This document shows, in pieces, positions 1 through 9,973 of a stretch of DNA of 64,000 bases. The position numbers and the translations under genes are program-made. Each line of letters begins with the position of its first letter. Position 1 is the first letter of the stretch. Under the pieces are notes generated by a model. The model did no database searches. It was not told the DNA's origin and was given only the letters and a program-made list of their open reading frames with translations. The stretch spans positions 25,690,322 through 25,754,321 of the forward strand of contig JAJLRJ010000005.1 in assembly GCA_024195265.1 (NCBI GenBank), in the 5' to 3' direction. Source of the DNA: Dendrophyllia cribrosa. Taxonomy: Eukaryota; Cnidaria; Anthozoa; Scleractinia; Dendrophylliidae.

Positions 1-105
1 TCCGTAGGATTGTCAGGCAAGGGATGGAGGGGGGAGGGATTGTTTTTATGGGCATTACTCGATTGGTGAGTGTATCAACACACCTGTTAAATTTAACATA
101 AACTC

Positions 106-407
106 TTAACCATTTCACTTCCAACAGTGCCAAACATCAAAATTCAAGAAAATTCCCAAATTTCATTTTGTGAAATATTGAAAAACTAATGGTACCATGC
201 AAAAGTACTGCTGAAGAGGTTTCATTTGAATGGTCACACCATAGGTTTTCATCGACAGACTCAAAAGTTAGAACAAATGGTACCATGCAAAGGTACTGCT
301 GAAGAGGTTTCATTTGAATGGTCACACCATAGGATTTCCTCCACAGACTCAAAAGTTAGAACTACATGACATGTCTCCATAATTGACTCCGGGAGTGAAA
401 GAGTTAA
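106..407. mobile_element. TTAA-flanked miniature element, family F, two internal units
   Basis: TTAA occurs at 106-109 and 404-407. The inner ends read CCATTTCACTTCC on the left and, as reverse complement of the right end, CTCTTTCACTCCC, an imperfect terminal inverted repeat. The body holds two copies of an 88-bp unit (spacing 191 to 279) containing TTTCATTTGAATGGTCACAC and GACTCAAAAGTTAGAAC. The same unit recurs near 3780, 6490, 7140, 9850, 24800-25330, 48930-49280 and 50870. It encodes nothing; the short open frames through it are by-products. The piggyBac-type assignment is inferred from TTAA only. Confidence 0.65.
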
Positions 408-1548
408 CGGGCTTTTTTCACAAAATTAGGTACTCTTCAGGCTAGTTTTCGACAGACATATTTTCAGACATGGAGTTACGCACACGAAGCCTTTCCTTTG
501 CGTTTTAGATTTCTATCGGCTAAATCAGACACCTGTTACTCTTTAAATAAAGTTTTACAACCGTTTTCTTCTGCTAATAGATACCCTTTGGCTATTTTTC
601 AACAGACAGGTTTCGAGATCTTTCCGTTGCGTTTAAGATTTCCATCTTCTTAACTTTTCTGTTCCAAAAATTATCATTTATCTGAGCTTGCAATCGCATA
701 GTGAGGGGATTATATTTTCTCTGCGTATCCGGTCACTGAGAATGATTAGATTGACCCGGTGTTCGATATCATTTAATTAAAAAATAAGTTTAAAATAGAT
801 CAGAATTAAGAAATCCGATAAAAAGATAAAGGAAAAAAAAAACATTGAGAGCTCAAACAAGAATTATACTTTATAAAATTATTTGATATCACCGTATGGC
901 TCTATTAAAATTAGCTTCATGCACTTTAATTATTTTAGTCCTGCATTCGAAATACATTAATTCTCCTTACAAATCAGTTCTATGCAGTTCTACTTGAGGA
1001 CCTTTCATTGTTGTTCAGACTGACATAATTCGAAATGTTTAATAAATACTAAGGTTTGAGTTTACAACCGAACTCGTGAAAATAGACCACAATAGAAACT
1101 CGAATGAAAAGGAGTTCACTTATAAAAAGTAAAAACTGTTTTAAAAGAGAAAACAGTTGCTTTACAGGTTTAGGTCGACGTATTTTTTGTCTTTTCTATA
1201 GCACTATTAAAGAGGAATATTTAAAGGGAATTTTCAAAGGAGGATCAGGAGCAAATGATAATCACTTCAGTTTTAGCGTTTTTTTTTTTTCAAGACACGT
1301 CGGCTGAATTTAACTGAAAATGTTGCCTCCAATTTTATTGAGTGAGTAGTGTGATTTGTTTTTATACTGGCTATCTGAGGCCAGTCACATTTGCTATTAA
1401 TTTCAGTTGAAGTTATGATACCATTTAGGTTTGTGCTCCATATTCTTGGGGCACACTGGAATTTGTAATGTCTTATCAACATGTGCATCTCCGCTGAAAA
1501 TATATCGCTGACGCCATTTGGTAGTTCGATCGACGTAACGCGTTTACG
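408..1548. other. AT-rich intergenic stretch, no gene seen
   Basis: I see no recognisable coding region or structured element. Two loosely similar segments near 440-520 and 590-650 (each with a CAGACA core followed by CTTTCC and GCGTTT) suggest an old local repeat. A short open frame at 1104-1307 resembles nothing I know. Confidence 0.5.
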
Positions 1549-1893
1549 TTGAAGTGCCAGGGAATGCCAAGAATTAACATTTGCGCGTCAGACAGAGCTA
1601 TCGCGCCCAACCTAGACATGACTTTAGTAGCGTTCTCATGTTATGGGTTGCAGTTTGGAGATTTATTAGCGTTGCGAAGGAAAACGCTTTTACGTCATGA
1701 CTGTGCTGTTCCGCAGGAAATACGTTTCGTTGTGGTTTTAGTTTTAAATCGAGGCGCTGGTGGTTTTTTGGATCGATTGTGCAATAGAAAGGGAAGACCC
1801 ACCGGTCGCCGGAGATTAAATTCTTTTGGTTTAGCGAGATTAACACTACAGTACAACGAAAGCTATCCAGTAACAAAGGAGTCAACAAAATGA
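1549..1893 (+). other. Unassigned 114-codon open frame
   Basis: This frame is less AT-rich than its surroundings and has an antisense open frame across most of its length, as higher GC alone can produce. There is no recognised domain, signal peptide or membrane segment. It could be a first exon, a 5' UTR or a transposon fragment. I do not regard it as a demonstrated gene. Confidence 0.15.
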
Positions 1894-3725
1894 ACGCTTA
1901 ACTAGGATCAACTTCTATGTGTTCCATGTGTTACAATAGAGACTAAATTATTAAGGTATGTTCTTTTTTTATGCACTTTATATTTAATACCGTTTTATGT
2001 CATCTCGCTGTTTCAAAAAGTTCAAACTGCTTATGAGGAGAACACTAGCATTATGATATTAGAATCTTCCGCGGCGCAGAAACCGTCCCGTTTGGGGATA
2101 GTAGATTGTGAGGTACAGGACTCTTGTTTAAGGTACGCGGCGTTTTCTTAACTGAACTAAACGAGATAGTGATCCTGAAAGTGATCGTGATCGGTAATAT
2201 CACAAAGTGCTTTAGAACTCATACTATAAGCAATAATGATAAAGGAGATTCTTGATAACTCGTACTCCGTATATATAACTCGAACTTCTCGCTAACTCGA
2301 ACGATATACAGTTGCCTCTGCTACACTATTTATAGAATTTAACCCTCGAAAAATCCGACTTTCGATAACTCGAACGGTTTTGTGTTTACTCTAACAATTC
2401 GCATTATCGAGATTTTGCTTACAGTTTACAGTTTGTGGATCAAGTTTTTGACAGAACATCTCAACTTAAAATTTGTGAGAAATATTAAACGAGAAAATAT
2501 CCTTAGTGCAACACAATTGGAGTCATGGTGAGTCGTCTCTCACTTTTGATGTTCGTATATTCCAATCGATTCTAATTGTATACCAATCAATAATACGGGT
2601 TAACTACTACTGAAGGATTACAATTTTCGGCTCGATATGCATGGTACTCATTTCGGAAGTTTTGGTGTCTTGCAGCACTCTAGTTTTAACTCTTCTTAGT
2701 AAATCGTTCGCTCGACCAAATAATGGGCGTTAGTGGCCATACGGTTTGGAAAGACAATTGCACTGCATTACTCTTACAACTGATATTGTTTATTTTAAAC
2801 TTGTTCCGTCTGTTCTGTTTTAGCGGTTTGTGAGTTATAAAGCATTAACATGCAAATGTTTTTCGAAAAACCCATGCGACTGAAATTAACTATCCGTTGG
2901 TAGCGAATATAATTTCGAAAAGATTTCCATTATTAATCCATTTATGGTCTTGTCCGAATTGTAAACTGCACCCACATATACACCACAAGTACGCTAATTT
3001 CCTGAATTGAAGCAGTCATAAATGGTGTATTGTTTATTCCTAAAGACTTGAAGTGTCCAAATGGCGTGCCCGATTTTCCGATCGGAAAAATTTATGTTTA
3101 CCTCATTTGAAAAATAATGTTGCTTCAGGACGATGTTAATGGAGCGCAAATTTTCGCCAAGCGAGTAATCGTTTTCAGGAGTAAATGCACTCGAAATGAT
3201 CCATTTAGTGGCATCCACTTGGCGGTTCAAATCTTATTTACACTGCATGACACTGGGTCACTCTGTCAGCATAGCTTTCATATAAAATTACCGCATAACA
3301 ACCATTCTTTGACCTTTTGCCTCAAAACAGAATTCGACACATCTTCTTTGTGAAAAACTGAAACTGGAAAAAAAAAACCTTCCATGGGAATTAATAGCAG
3401 TTTCAATTGAATGACCACATTTTTCTGGGAGAGGGGATGGAGAATATTTTACAACTCATATCGGTTGAGACTTGAATATTTGGGTTCAAAAGCGGTTACC
3501 CTTTTCGGCGGGTCATGTAAAATTTCCGTGTCCTGTATTTTGCTTGATGACGGATAGGATTTTAACTTTCGAGTGAAATTAACGCGAGTTGTTGATGTCA
3601 AACTGGTATATTTAGTCCGTTCTGTCACCAAACGCTCGCGAGAGAAGGAAAGGCGAGTGATTATTATAAACCGAAGCACTTTTCTGTTGATTTAGCTCCG
3701 AAGAGTGTCAAAAATAAGATTTCAA
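1894..3725. other. Intergenic stretch with an ACTCGAAC repeat relic
   Basis: No gene recognised. Between about 2258 and 2410 the phrase AACTCGAAC recurs at irregular spacing (ATAACTCGAAC, CTAACTCGAAC, ATAACTCGAACGG), which looks like a degraded dispersed repeat; a similar phrase appears near 11360. Short open frames at 2994-3353 and 3449-3679 show no family features. Confidence 0.4.
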
Positions 3726-3901
3726 CAAAAATCACAAATTGCATTTTGCGAAATATTAAAAAATAAATTGTAACATGAAAAAGTACTGCCGAGGAGGTTT
3801 CATTTGAATGGTCACATGCACTATAGGATTTCGTCAACAGACTCAAAAGTTGGAACTATGTTACATGTCTCCATAATTGACTCTGGGAGCGAGAGGGTTA
3901 A
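3726..3901. repeat. Family F element fragment
   Basis: The sequence matches the 110-403 element from its AAATATT-rich left half through one 88-bp type unit (AAGTACTGCCGAGGAGG, then CATTTGAATGGTCACA) to the right end GGGAGCGAGAGGG followed by TTAA near 3898-3901. The left terminus is not clear. Confidence 0.5.
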
Positions 3902-4699
3902 CGTGAGCAATCTGGAACTAAATAATCCCCAGAAGGCGTAAGATAGTTTCCTATAGTTAATTCACTTATACATCTTAAATGTATTATGGCAATTAGTTTA
4001 GCAGTATAAAGAATTAGAAGATTTCTTTTGCTTGGATTATCAATAATTGGCCCTCGACGGGTCCAACGATAAGCGGCTAATTTATTTTACTGTTATTAAC
4101 AGTGTTACATTTATTCGACAAAGATTCGAATCTGTAAATAATTCTTCTGTTTACTCTCTCTCGAGCGCCTCGAATTCCGACTATTCCTTGGACTGATTCG
4201 TAAACACCACAAATCATCGCCCGAGCAATGCAGGGGTCCCATAATGTATAAAGTGGGAATGACTAGTTCTTTTGTTCCAAAACTGACATGTTATGTTAAT
4301 GCAACCCAACAAATGGCACTCTATCGTGACTCCATCTGTTGAAAAATGGCAAAACTCGATACTCGCACCAGAAGAAAATTGTAGAATGCCCATTTTTAGA
4401 CACGAGCAACCCCAAACCCATACCCACTTGGACCACACATACCTACTAGCTTATATAGGAGAATACCCCATCGCGAGGCTAATAAGGTTTGATAACCACT
4501 TGGTGGGAAAAACTCATGCATACGTGCAGTGTTGTAGCGACGCATTGAATCTTTCATGCACTTCTGGAGTGAAATGAGGTCCTTTGGCAAGGTTTACACT
4601 TTTGCTTTTTTACACACCATTTAATATGATTTAACTACTGAGCAATACTCTGGTGGCACTGCTATATTTTTTCATTTCCTGTTTTTCAAAGTGATTTTT
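3902..4699. other. Intergenic stretch, no gene seen
   Basis: Overlapping short open frames on both strands at 4214-4590 have no recognisable protein features. No hairpin or terminal repeat was found. Confidence 0.35.
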
Positions 4700-4876
4700 T
4701 TAGAACACTTGTATTATATTTTAAATCCTCTTTGGGGGTAAAGAGGAGGGCGATCGTCGTATTTTTTAGGGGTTATAACACCAGTATTAAAGACTGTTTA
4801 AATGGAGGCTGACCATTGCCAGAGTCATGTTTTAGCCTGATGTTTACCCGTGTATAAATAAAAGTGATGATGATGA
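4700..4876 (+). repeat. Probable 3' end of a non-LTR retroposon
   Basis: The segment ends GTATAAATAAAAG followed by a short GATGATGATGATT run. An A/T-rich 3' end closing in a short microsatellite is typical of CR1/L2/RTE-type LINE or SINE insertions. No upstream reverse-transcriptase frame is attached and no target-site duplication was found, so the family is unresolved. Confidence 0.35.
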
Positions 4877-5030
4877 TTTCGATACGAAGATGCTGAAAAG
4901 TTTTTGAATAACTTTTCAGAAATAATTAGTTCCTCTTAGAGGTAAAAGTTAATGCGAAGTATATGTGAGCCACACCTACGAAACGGCTTTCTGGTACCTT
5001 TTAAGGGTCCCCCTTCCGGGAACGGGGGAT

Positions 5031-5063
<33 letters not shown>

Positions 5064-6143
5064 GTACGATGCCAAAATGTTGCTATCGATGAGCGGTGAG
5101 CCGCAAACCCGCGATTCGAAAGCCACAAAGACCGTGCTGCGCCATTCTTATCGCTTGTTGATCGCCGCGCCATTCTCGATTGTGCTCGCAGTTTGTCAAG
5201 GGGTATGTGTGTCTGATCAGCTAAGACAAAATGCAGAGACCGTAAGTTTCAGTCAGTTTATGACCCAAACAAAACTCTGTTCAACTGAAAACTACAGAAC
5301 TGATTGAAACGAAAAAAAGTAAGAGAAAGAGATCAGAGTGTTTGCGCGAGGCTTCTTCAAAAGGTAGTACTAGATACAAGCCCTCCCACAAGCATGTATT
5401 CCTAAAATTTTGTATGCTTGCAATTCATTTGTTAGTTCATCGCGGGACATTTCGTGTGCGCGTGTGCAAAAGCTGTGACTTCATTAATTACCCCCACCTG
5501 TTGCTTTGCGTCGCTTCATATCATCTAGACCATTCAACTTGGATGACGTTATCCGACCTCGAGATCTCAGTTGACAAAAGCGGATAATCTGTGTTAAAAA
5601 GCTGAAAATCTGGTGTTTGAGTGAAAGATTTGATCAAGTAAGTGAAGTCGCTCGCAAAATATAAGGCTCGTGAATGAAGGGAGATGTTGATAGACTAGTA
5701 TGTAAAGGTACTCCGGCATCTTGCATTCTTGCTACCTTCTTTAGCTGCAGCAGTTGATATGGCACTTCAATGTTCCTCTCTTATCAGTAATGGTATAGTC
5801 AAAATAGAAATAGACGAGCAGTTTCAGTATACACAATCCAAGAAACCTTTCACAAAAAGGGTCTTACTCTCATGCACTGTTCGCCTTTTATAACACTCCG
5901 ATGTTCCAAACTTCCGAAATCGTTACATCTCCAATGGTTTAGTTTACATGTATTCTCCTAGTCTCTTTAGTCTCTTTCTAAAATTAACGATACGCGAATT
6001 CATATTTTGAATGTATGTATAATCCCAAGTATAGATGTTTTCATTGTGTGATAATTCTAACTGTTTGTGTAGATTTCTTATCGACTGCGATGCAGACATA
6101 ACTGACAGACACTTCCAAAAATTGAATGGTTGTTTTTTGATGT
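4877..6143. other. Intergenic stretch with a 32-nt poly-G tract
   Basis: An uninterrupted G run occupies 5031-5062. Short open frames cross it (4976-5173 minus, 5029-5307 plus) but their glycine or proline runs are simply its translation. Sequence around 5100-5560 is less AT-rich than its neighbours but shows no recognisable protein. Nothing else seen. Confidence 0.5.
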
Positions 6144-6444
6144 TTATGGAGAGAAATTAATTCACATTCAATGGCTGCATATATTATCAAACTCGTCTTG
6201 AGATCGCCGTGCGGTTTCTATTTTGCGGAGATATGCCTCGAGCATACAGTGAAGACCTACGGTGGCGAGCGGTTTGGATGACACAAATTCTCGGGATGAA
6301 AACTAAAGAGGTAGCAATTTACTTGTCGATATGTCCTCGCTCTATAAAGCGGTTTATCTCGGCAAAATAGAAACCGCACGGCGAACTCAAGACGTGTTTG
6401 ATAATATATGCAGCTATTGAATGCGAATTGATTTCTCTCCATAA
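6144..6444. mobile_element. 300-bp hairpin element carrying a transposase-like HTH segment
   Basis: Two arms of about 90 bp (6144-6233 and 6353-6444) are inverted copies: both start TTATGGAGAGAAAT, pass through GCTGCATATATTATCAAAC, and continue to TTTCTATTTTG. The loop holds the HTH-encoding open frame described separately. No clear target-site duplication was seen. Confidence 0.6.
6233..6370 (+). pseudogene. Helix-turn-helix N-terminal fragment, transposase-like
   Basis: The 45-residue frame starts MPRAYSEDLRWRAVW and continues with a helix-turn-helix pattern (LGMKTKEVAIYLSICPRSIK), then stops at TAG. MPRAYS.DLRWR followed by an HTH is a pattern I associate with N-terminal domains of Tc1/mariner- or IS630-like transposases abundant in cnidarians. 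No catalytic DDE domain follows, so it is either an exon of a split gene or a remnant. It lies between and partly inside the inverted arms of the 6144-6444 hairpin. Recognition is from memory of the family pattern, not a search. Confidence 0.45.
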
Positions 6445-7109
6445 TCCTTTTCGGTCTGGTCGCGTAGGGATGAGACCGATCAATACTGTATGAATGGTCA
6501 CATCTTAGGATTTCGTCGACAGTCTCAATAGTTAGAACTACATTACATGTCTCCATAACTGAATCTGGGATTGAAACATTTAAACTATTCAGTAATTATT
6601 TTTTTTCCTGCAATATTAACCCTATAAAATCACGACTGCATATTTCTTTTTACAGCTGTCTGCTCTATTTCCACGTCCTTTTTGTTTATACTTTAAAAGT
6701 GAAGTGATTTCTTCGTTTTGGTACTCGAGTTTGATTAGTATTGCTGATTGGATCCTATTCATTCATTCATTTTATTTATTATTTAACTCAATCGTAAATC
6801 AAACTCATGTTTACTGTAATTGTAATCAATCGAGACCCCCTCGTTTAAATTATTTCTCGGGTGCTTTTCGTCACCCACGTCGATGTCGTAATTTAAGAGT
6901 TTTCGCGTACCAAATAACAAAAGCTCGGTTAGCTCGCTACATACAGAGTGAATGATTTCGGGATCTTTTTTAGTTACATTTCAATGGACGACCTGCCATA
7001 TTTTTTGTTCTTTTTATCTTGATTCTATTTTGCCTTTGTTTTTGCCAGTGACGCAAACCAGCCTTTGAACAGCGGGATATTACTTAGAGAAAGTAGACTC
7101 TTACATTCA
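6445..7109. other. Family F relic followed by empty AT-rich DNA
   Basis: About 6490-6583 is a single degraded family F unit (GAATGGTCACATCTTAGG, then ACATTACATGTCTCCATAAC). The rest holds an ATTC-rich short run near 6760 and no supportable gene. Confidence 0.4.
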
Positions 7110-7330
7110 CAGACAAAAACGTTAGAACCACCTTGTACAACACAATAAACGGCACTGCAGGGAAGTACTGCTCAATTGCTTTCATTTGAGTGGCCACAAT
7201 GTAGGATTTCATCCAGTCTCTAAAGATAGAACCACCTTGTACAGCATAATAAACAGTACCACAGGAAAGTACTGCTCAAAAGCTTTTATTTGTAGTTGTG
7301 CTTGTTGTGTGACCATTCAAATGAAAGTTG
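7110..7330. repeat. Two tandem family F-type ~106-bp units
   Basis: Two consecutive units contain GTTAGAACCACCTTGTACA or its close variant, then GGAAAGTACTGCTCAA and a CTTT-ATTTG segment. They match, in reverse orientation, the tandem units at 24806-25331. The second unit runs into a short inverted copy with CCATTCAAATGAAAG near 7313. Confidence 0.5.
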
Positions 7331-8020
7331 TTATTACAACTTCCATTTGAATTTTTGCAATTGTTTGTGCCTCAAATCAGCACAAATGCTCTTTCCAAAA
7401 CCGAATTACCGGTGTTTCAGTTTTACCTACCACCGTGTATAAATTGCCGTGACAAACTGTTTATTTTACTGCTTAATGTTTTGGTTTTCCTGTGAAAACA
7501 CATTATAATCCAGCACTCCTGTTTCGCGCTTCCTGGGCGGGTGGCTGACGGCGAACACGACAACAACCACGATTAAAGCTAGCTATTTAGACCGTCCTTT
7601 ACCACAGTCGAGACAGGATCCGACTTTTAAAATAATAAGTGTAATTAATTTGTGGCGGAATAGCAAATGCTTTTTTACACCTCATTACTCGCATTGACCA
7701 ACTGGGATGGCTTGTCGTTGCGGCAAAAATCAATCAAACACTTTTCTAGCTGACTTGTATAGCTGCGCAGATACTACCCAAGCAAGTGTACTGGTTTTTT
7801 TCCTTGCCTTGCCCCTCAGGTACCAGATTCCCGTTGTTCACTTACAAGTTCAACCTTTTCTTAACTTTTATATCACGTGAATTTGTTAGTTTTAATTTGT
7901 TTAGGCCTTCGTATTTCGCGCGAACTTTTGTATTATACTTGTAATACTAGTACTGCTAACTATATGTCGAATTCGATCAGCAGATTCTGCGACTGCTGTT
8001 CAACGCCATGTTAAAAGATC
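7331..8020. other. Intergenic stretch, no gene seen
   Basis: No open frame, hairpin or repeat that I can support. It may include upstream non-coding exon sequence of GPCR1, but no 5' splice donor stands out. Confidence 0.4.
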
Positions 8021-8053
8021 TTAAGAAACAATGCGTGTAAGAAGTAGGCAATG
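8021..8053. repeat. Solo terminal repeat of TTAA family E
   Basis: TTAA at 8021-8024 is followed by GAAACAATGCGTGTAAGAAG and then TAGGCAA, nearly the same as the terminal repeat of the complete element at 18646-19078. No second terminus lies within the next 2 kb, so this is a solo or truncated end. Confidence 0.5.
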
Positions 8054-8437
8054 CTCTACTGTCAATCAGTATGGCACTTTTGTAAGAAATCGGACAGGCG
8101 AAAGTTGGAAAGGGTGCAAGAACGTGCTTTAAGAGTTATTTTTAACAGCCAAACAGCCGACACTTATGAAGATCTACTACGTCGTGCAGAATTGCCTTCC
8201 CAGCTCCAAGATATTGCGATTTTAATCTACAAAGTTCGATATGGCCTCGCTCCCAACTACATAGCGGAAATTTTTAAGACTCAAAATAAGAGGTACTCTT
8301 TAAGAAATGCTGACTTTGACATTCCCCGATACACCTCGGTGAGATACGGCAAACACTCCATAAGATACCTTGGGCGGGTTGGAAGTGACAACATTAAAAT
8401 GGGGGAAGAGTTAACATGGTCATATTTTTTTCTCTGA
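8051..8437 (+). pseudogene. C-terminal fragment of a non-LTR retrotransposon reverse transcriptase
   Basis: The 128-residue frame reads LYCQSVWHFC, then KLERVQERALRVIF, a TYEDLL turn and a leucine-rich stretch ending in IYKVRYGLAPNYIAEIF. This is the layout of the region after the palm/thumb in Jockey/CR1/RTE-type reverse transcriptases, where a C.VW.FC segment precedes L..VQ.RALR. The catalytic YADD block and endonuclease are absent and an in-frame TAG lies directly upstream, so it is a broken copy. It begins inside the solo family E terminus and lies about 200 bp before GPCR1, probably in its 5' intron. Confidence 0.65.
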
Positions 8438-8567
8438 ATAGAGTTTTCTGGTATTTTATAGTTGTACTCCCTGGCATCCAATTTCTTCAGTCTTTTTTTT
8501 TTCTTTCAAAATATAAGTATTGGTGTAAATATTTGCCTTGGCCTAATGTTCTTATGTTGTATTGCAG

Positions 8568-8650
8568 GTAAAATAAATTGACTAAACTAAAGTCAGTCAG
8601 TGAATATAAGATATAAGAGAGGAAGAGTGTAACAACAACGTGACAGATAA
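8568..8650 (+). promoter_or_regulatory. GPCR1 5' UTR after a predicted 3' splice acceptor
   Basis: A T-rich tract ending TTCTTATGTTGTATTGCAG (AG at 8566-8567) has the form of a 3' splice site. It would begin the coding exon with an 83-nt leader. GPCR2 has the same arrangement (AG at 16102-16103), which supports a shared structure of a non-coding upstream exon plus one coding exon. The upstream exon was not located. Confidence 0.5.
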
Positions 8651-9829
8651 ATGGCATCTGAACTAAACGCTTCCGCCGTTCCTCCAAACACTTCAGAAAT
8701 TATAAGACCAGCAGATGAACCGCAGCTCGTTGTTGAACCAGAAGGTCTGAAAATATTTCGGTTTTTTGTTTATGCGGTTATTATCTTGCTCGCCCTGGTG
8801 GGCAATGTGGCTGTGTGTATAATTTCACGTCGCAACCGTCGTCTTCAGACAAGTACGTACTGCCTAATAATGAACTTAGCTGTGTCCGACATTGGATCAG
8901 TGCTATGCCTACCGTTTCTGTTGCCAGAACTTTTCTTGGGAAACTGGATTATGGGAGAAGTCATGTGTAAACTTCTTAAACCCAGTGTTGTTGTGTTTAG
9001 CTTTGTGACGACTAACACGCTAGTAGCGATTGCATGCGATCGTTTTCGCGCCGTCGTGTTTCCTTTCGTGGCGCGCCCGTCCACGTCGGAAACACGTCTG
9101 ATCGTAGCGTTGCTGTGGCTGATCGCCTTCTTATTCTCCCTACCTTCATACGGAGCCATGACTGTTCAGAGCTTCCCGGAAAATCCCGACATCTACTACT
9201 GCTTCGATATCTTCTCGGAGAACACGGAAAATGACATTTTATATCGTCGTGTTTACACGATAACGATGTACATTATGAATGCGCTTCTTCCTGTGCTTGT
9301 TATCTCTGCGTTGTACCTGAAAATCACAGCCACGTTGAAGAATTTCCGCCTTATACCACTATCGTTTAGGCCTACGCGGTCCAGCTCACTGAACTCTACG
9401 CCCAATGCGAGTCCAAGTTCTTCGGTTGTAAATCTCAACAAGCTGAACATGAATCCCGCGGGATTTCAAAGGAGGCAGATGATGGAAAAAAAGTTCCTCA
9501 GAATGCTTATGACTGTGTTGCTTGTCTTCGTCCTGTGTTATCTACCGTTCCAAACATTTTACCTCGTGTACGAATTCAACCCAGATGTGTTTAACTTCTC
9601 TTACGTGCAGCCGTTATCCGAGTTTCTGTACCTGATTGTATGGCTTCCCAACGCACTGAATCCCGTCTGCTACGGTTGTTTAAACGAACAGTACAAGCGC
9701 GCCTTTAAAGCGCTGATTTTTCGACCTCGTAAGTTCTGTCAGACACTGAAATCGCGGCATAGTAGTTTTAATCATTCTGCCATGGTTAGTACTCTTAGTA
9801 AACACCGTGGAAATGTCTTCAGTGTTTAA
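8651..9829 (+). CDS. Class A (rhodopsin-family) neuropeptide-type GPCR, GPCR1
   Basis: A complete 392-residue seven-helix receptor in a single exon; an in-frame TAA immediately precedes the ATG and fixes the start. The N-terminus has sequons at N6 and N13. TM1 carries GN (N52), TM2 NLAVSD (D80), ECL1 the GNW tryptophan (W99), TM3 starts with C106, which would pair with ECL2 C184, and TM3 ends DRF (130-132) in place of DRY. ICL3 is long and serine-rich (about 236-280). TM6 has CYLPF (P299) and TM7 NALNPVCY (NPxxY at 337-341), then a helix 8 with basic residues. It would sit in the plasma membrane and signal through G proteins. The peptide-receptor assignment (RFamide/tachykinin/galanin-like group) rests on motif style; the ligand is unknown. 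Paralogue of GPCR2. Its stop codon overlaps the TTAA of a miniature element. Confidence 0.95.
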   Translation: MASELNASAVPPNTSEIIRPADEPQLVVEPEGLKIFRFFVYAVIILLALVGNVAVCIISRRNRRLQTSTYCLIMNLAVSDIGSVLCLPFLLPELFLGNWIMGEVMCKLLKPSVVVFSFVTTNTLVAIACDRFRAVVFPFVARPSTSETRLIVALLWLIAFLFSLPSYGAMTVQSFPENPDIYYCFDIFSENTENDILYRRVYTITMYIMNALLPVLVISALYLKITATLKNFRLIPLSFRPTRSSSLNSTPNASPSSSVVNLNKLNMNPAGFQRRQMMEKKFLRMLMTVLLVFVLCYLPFQTFYLVYEFNPDVFNFSYVQPLSEFLYLIVWLPNALNPVCYGCLNEQYKRAFKALIFRPRKFCQTLKSRHSSFNHSAMVSTLSKHRGNVFSV

Positions 9830-9973
9830 CTCTTGTTCTCCCATTACCAGTACCAAAAGTACTACAGAAGAGGTTTCATTTTAATGGCCACACAATAGGA
9901 TTTCGTCGACAGACTCAAAAGTTAGAACTACACTTCATGTCTCCATAATTGACTCTGGGAGTGAAAGGGTTAA
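9826..9973. mobile_element. Family F TTAA element overlapping the GPCR1 stop codon
   Basis: TTAA at 9826-9829 includes the GPCR1 stop TAA (9827-9829), and TTAA recurs at 9970-9973. The 140-bp interior starts CTCTTGTTCTCCCA and ends GGGAGTGAAAGGG (reverse complement CCCTTTCACTCCC). It contains one family F unit with AGAGGTTTCATTTTAATGG and GACTCAAAAGTTAGAAC. The start of the GPCR1 3' UTR is therefore transposon sequence. GPCR2 has the same GTGTTTAA at its end but no element. Confidence 0.6.

Noticed and set aside
137..352. Open frame of 71 codons on the minus strand, similar to frames at 3664-3846, 6257-6556 and 24808-25077
   Set aside because: All run through family F repeat units; shared peptide phrases such as TFESVDE reflect the DNA repeat. 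The unit lengths (88 and 106) are not multiples of three, so the frame is not kept between units.
5029..5307. Frame beginning with a polyglycine run
   Set aside because: The start and the run are a 32-nt poly-G tract; no downstream protein feature was recognised.
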